DNA of 64,000 nt from Stanieria sp964562685. Its GTDB lineage: Bacteria; Cyanobacteriota; Cyanobacteriia; Cyanobacteriales; Xenococcaceae. The notes under the pieces are model-generated. The model made no database searches. It worked only from the letters and a program-made list of their open reading frames with translations, and was not told where the DNA came from. The DNA lies in contig CAZLUP010000012.1 in assembly GCA_964562685.1 (NCBI GenBank), forward strand, positions 15,973 through 79,972, written 5' to 3'. Below are positions 61,830 through 64,000 of the stretch, in pieces; position 1 is the stretch's first letter, and each line of letters begins with the position of its first letter. The translations under genes and the position numbers were made by a program.

Positions 61830-63341
61830 ATGAAAGAAGAGCTAAACATTCTCATACAAGCTCAATATCCGCTTATCTATCTTCTTACTCCTGAAGAAGA
61901 GCGGGCAGAGCAAGCAATAGCTAAAATAGCCCAAGCTAATGCCGAACATCGACGAGTTTATGTCTGGACAGTAACTCATGGGATCGTTGAATACGGGCAA
62001 CCGCGTCAAGTCACACAACACAACACTGTTTCCCCAGAAGCAGCCATTGAATGGACAATCCGTCAGAGAGATGCAGGTATATACATATTCAAAGATTTGC
62101 ATCCCTTTATCGATGGACCAGTAATTACTAGATGGCTAAGAGATGCGATCGCTAGCTTCAAAGGAACTGAAAAAGTAATAGTGTTAATGTCTCCAGTTCA
62201 GAATGTCCCCATTGAATTGGAAAAAGAAGTAGTAGTAATTGATTATCCTTTCCCCAATCTTGCCGAACTCAATCAAGTTTTATCGGCTCAACTACAAAAA
62301 AGTAAAAACCGTCGTCTCGATACCGAAGCCAGAGAAAAGTTACTCAAAGCAGCTTTAGGTTTAACTAGGGATGAGGCTGAAAAAGTTTATCGTAAGGCAC
62401 AAGTTAAAGCCAGTCGTCTGACTGAAGAAGAAGTGGAAATTGTTCTTTCTGAGAAAAAACAGTTAATCCGCCGCAATGGAATTTTAGAATATATTGAAGA
62501 AGATGAAACTATTAATTCTGTAGGTGGTTTAGAGGAACTAAAACGCTGGCTCAGGCAACGCTCCAATGCTTTTACAGAAAGAGCCAGAGAATATGGATTA
62601 CCTCAACCCAAAGGAATGTTAATTCTTGGTGTTCCAGGATGTGGTAAGTCTTTAATCGCCAAAACTACCTCTCGTCTTTGGGGTTTACCTCTGTTAAGGT
62701 TGGACATGGGTAGAGTTTACGATGGTTCTATGGTAGGTCGTTCGGAAGCTAACCTCCGCAATGCCCTTAAAACAGCCGAATCTATTTCTCCTGTACTTCT
62801 CTTTATTGATGAATTAGATAAAGCTTTTGCAGGTGGTGCAGGTTCTGGTGACTCCGATGGAGGAACCTCTAGCCGAATTTTTGGTTCTTTTCTCACCTGG
62901 ATGCAAGAAAAAACCTCTCCTGTATTTGTCATGGCAACTGCCAATCGCGTTGAAAGATTACCTGGAGAATTTTTACGCAAAGGTAGATTTGATGAGATTT
63001 TCTTTGTAGATTTACCTACACCTGAAGAAAGACAAGATATTTTTAGGATTCATCTTAGCAAACGTCGTTCCGATATTAGTCGCTTCGATTTGGAACAACT
63101 GGCTAAGGTTTCAGATGGTTTTTCCGGAGCAGAAATTGAGCAAGCCATAATTGCTGCAATGTATGATGCTTTTGCTCAAGAGAGGGAGTTTACGCAGTTA
63201 GATATTATCGCTGCGATCAAAGCTACCCTACCTCTGTCGCGGACAATGACTGAGCAGGTAACTGCCCTGAGAGATTGGGCAAGGCAAAGAGCGCGTCCTG
63301 CTTCAGCCTCCATTGCTGAATACCAGCGATTGGAGTTCTAA
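61830..63341 (+). CDS. Ycf46-like AAA ATPase
   Basis: A 503-residue cytosolic AAA protein. The N-terminal part resembles cyanobacterial and plastid Ycf46 (LNILIQAQYPLIYLLTPEEERA, FPNLAELNQVL). A single AAA domain (about 230-470) has Walker A GVPGCGKS, Walker B LLFIDELDKAF, and the arginine-finger region LRKGRFDEIFFVD. I saw no FtsH-type protease motif. It lies between the RHH-like gene and a DUF1257 gene, a grouping I associate with the Synechocystis slr0373-slr0374-slr0376 stress-responsive cluster; that comparison is from memory. Confidence 0.88.
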   Translation: MKEELNILIQAQYPLIYLLTPEEERAEQAIAKIAQANAEHRRVYVWTVTHGIVEYGQPRQVTQHNTVSPEAAIEWTIRQRDAGIYIFKDLHPFIDGPVITRWLRDAIASFKGTEKVIVLMSPVQNVPIELEKEVVVIDYPFPNLAELNQVLSAQLQKSKNRRLDTEAREKLLKAALGLTRDEAEKVYRKAQVKASRLTEEEVEIVLSEKKQLIRRNGILEYIEEDETINSVGGLEELKRWLRQRSNAFTERAREYGLPQPKGMLILGVPGCGKSLIAKTTSRLWGLPLLRLDMGRVYDGSMVGRSEANLRNALKTAESISPVLLFIDELDKAFAGGAGSGDSDGGTSSRIFGSFLTWMQEKTSPVFVMATANRVERLPGEFLRKGRFDEIFFVDLPTPEERQDIFRIHLSKRRSDISRFDLEQLAKVSDGFSGAEIEQAIIAAMYDAFAQEREFTQLDIIAAIKATLPLSRTMTEQVTALRDWARQRARPASASIAEYQRLEF

Positions 63342-63349
63342 CAGACTTT

Positions 63350-63389
63350 CTTCTGTATTTTGCAGAAGTAAAGGCTAGCGATTGCTAGC
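63350..63389 (+). promoter_or_regulatory. Two small hairpins between the AAA and DUF1257 genes
   Basis: CTTCTG (63350-63355) pairs with CAGAAG (63363-63368), and GCTAGC (63374-63379) pairs with GCTAGC (63384-63389). They begin nine bases after the AAA stop, with no T run directly after the second. They may attenuate read-through into the DUF1257 gene or protect the upstream mRNA. Confidence 0.4.
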
Positions 63390-63483
63390 AGTTCCTTAAA
63401 AAAATCCGTTTTGTAATTTATTCAAACGGAAATCAGATTAAAACTTAAGTTGTTGTTTACTTCTCTTCTACTGGAGGAATCTC

Positions 63484-63834
63484 ATGTCTCACTTTAGCAC
63501 TTTACGTACCAAAATCACTGAAGCTGAAATCCTCAAAAACTCTCTTCGTGACCTCGGTATTAACGTTAAAACCAATGCTGACGTACGCGGCTACAACGGA
63601 CAAAGAGTTCGGGCTGACATCGTTGCTGTTTTAGAAGGTGAATATGATCTTGGTTGGTCTCAAAATAGTGATGGTACTTTTGATTTAATTGCTGATCTTT
63701 GGGGTGTTGCCAAAAAGCATAATCAAACTGAACTAATTAACTCCATCAACCAAAAATATGCTGTAAATAAAACCTTAACTGAAGTTAAGCAGCGCGGTTT
63801 ACAGAACGCCAACGTCAAATTAGTTCTTCAATAA
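63484..63834 (+). CDS. DUF1257 (Ycf35-like) protein
   Basis: A 116-residue cytosolic protein. MSHFSTLRTKITEAEILKNS and ADVRGYNGQRVRADIVAVLE mark the DUF1257 family, which includes plastid Ycf35. Function unknown. It has an excellent ribosome site, GGAGGA, at 63473-63478 before its ATG, suggesting high expression. It follows the AAA gene by 142 bp and ends at a good terminator. Confidence 0.9.
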   Translation: MSHFSTLRTKITEAEILKNSLRDLGINVKTNADVRGYNGQRVRADIVAVLEGEYDLGWSQNSDGTFDLIADLWGVAKKHNQTELINSINQKYAVNKTLTEVKQRGLQNANVKLVLQ

Positions 63835-63869
63835 CGAAAACGAAATTTGAAGCGCGTTCCCAAGCATTG

Positions 63870-63903
63870 GGGTTGACTTACTATCAATGGTCAACCCTTT
63901 TTT
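63870..63903 (+). terminator. Terminator after the DUF1257 gene
   Basis: Perfect 8-bp stem (GGGTTGAC at 63870-63877, GTCAACCC at 63890-63897) with a 12-nt loop and six T at 63898-63903. Confidence 0.85.
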
Positions 63904-64000
63904 CTATAGATCTTTTTGAGATAGAGTTGGTTGAAATTGCTGATTATGACTTGCTAGCATGGCGATTGCATCGGTTAAGGGAACTTGCTCGAAATGCTGG
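63904..64000 (-). CDS. 3' end of an unidentified gene, cut by the window edge
   Basis: Reading the minus strand from the edge, one frame is open for at least 31 codons and ends in TAG at 63906-63904. The visible C-terminus reads FEQVPLTDAIAMLASHNQQF followed by QPTLSQKDL. The composition is protein-like and the stop is just past the DUF1257 terminator, so this looks like a convergent gene. The family cannot be named from this fragment. Confidence 0.5.
   Translation of the reverse strand, partial: QHFEQVPLTDAIAMLASHNQQFQPTLSQKDL

Noticed and set aside
21..64000. Insertion sequences or prophage
   Set aside because: No transposase, integrase or phage gene and no long terminal inverted repeats were seen.

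Overview
The window is cyanobacterial chromosome. The HIP1 octamer GCGATCGC recurs throughout both genes and spacers. There is a phycocyanin rod operon (cpcB-cpcA-cpcC2-cpcC1-cpcE-cpcF), bilin reductases pebA-pebB, a CpcS/CpeS-type lyase, CBS-CP12 proteins, a cyanobacterial-type Hfq and chloroplast-related families (Ycf46-like AAA ATPase, DUF1257). The genus is not provable from this stretch. pebAB suggests phycoerythrobilin synthesis. I saw no rRNA, convincing tRNA, CRISPR array, transposase or prophage.

Layout. 1-5.9 kb: two half-size YeeE/YedE transporters, a decayed ABC substrate-binding protein gene, folE with an SDR gene, accA, a DppB-type permease and a small conserved protein. 6-13 kb: purC, then the outer-membrane block omp85-lpxC-fabZ-lpxA-lpxB. 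13-24.6 kb: two GT-C-like membrane proteins, uppS, a ferritin-like di-iron protein, an RNA-binding protein with a small basic protein, dapF, hfq, a GNAT gene, a lysR/metallopeptidase/methyltransferase run and a receiver-only protein lacking its phospho-Asp. 25-35 kb: secA, a methyltransferase, a PRC-barrel/DUF2382 protein, UPF0182, mntP, a gamma-glutamyltransferase homologue and a shrunken MNT-HEPN remnant. 35.5-44.3 kb: one giant polyketide synthase gene (adenylation-ACP-KS-AT-DH-ER-KR-ACP). 44.5-50.3 kb: a conserved gene broken by one in-frame TAA, an HMGL-like enzyme, a BON lipoprotein, a repeat-bearing DUF2382 protein and two tandem CBS(-CP12) proteins. 50.4-58.2 kb: the phycobilisome block. 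58.4-64 kb: DUF2062, J-domain and PBP4-like proteins, then a ribbon-helix-helix/AAA/DUF1257 cluster and the 3' end of one more gene.

The feature I find most unusual is the spread of intergenic-type repeats into reading frames. Short tandem repeats and 28-bp palindromes of the GTAG...CTAC type, which also lie between genes here, sit in frame inside the polyketide synthase gene at about eleven places, mostly in linkers. One more palindrome lies inside the UPF0182 gene, and the J-domain protein carries a separate direct repeat. Several loci look like reductive remnants: the ABC-transporter pseudogene, the MNT-HEPN fusion, the stop-interrupted gene, the CBS paralogue with most of CP12 missing, and a PBP4-like protein without its usual insertion domains.

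Limits: every call was made by reading the sequence alone. Family names rest on recognised motifs and remembered homologues, and boundaries inside large proteins are approximate.
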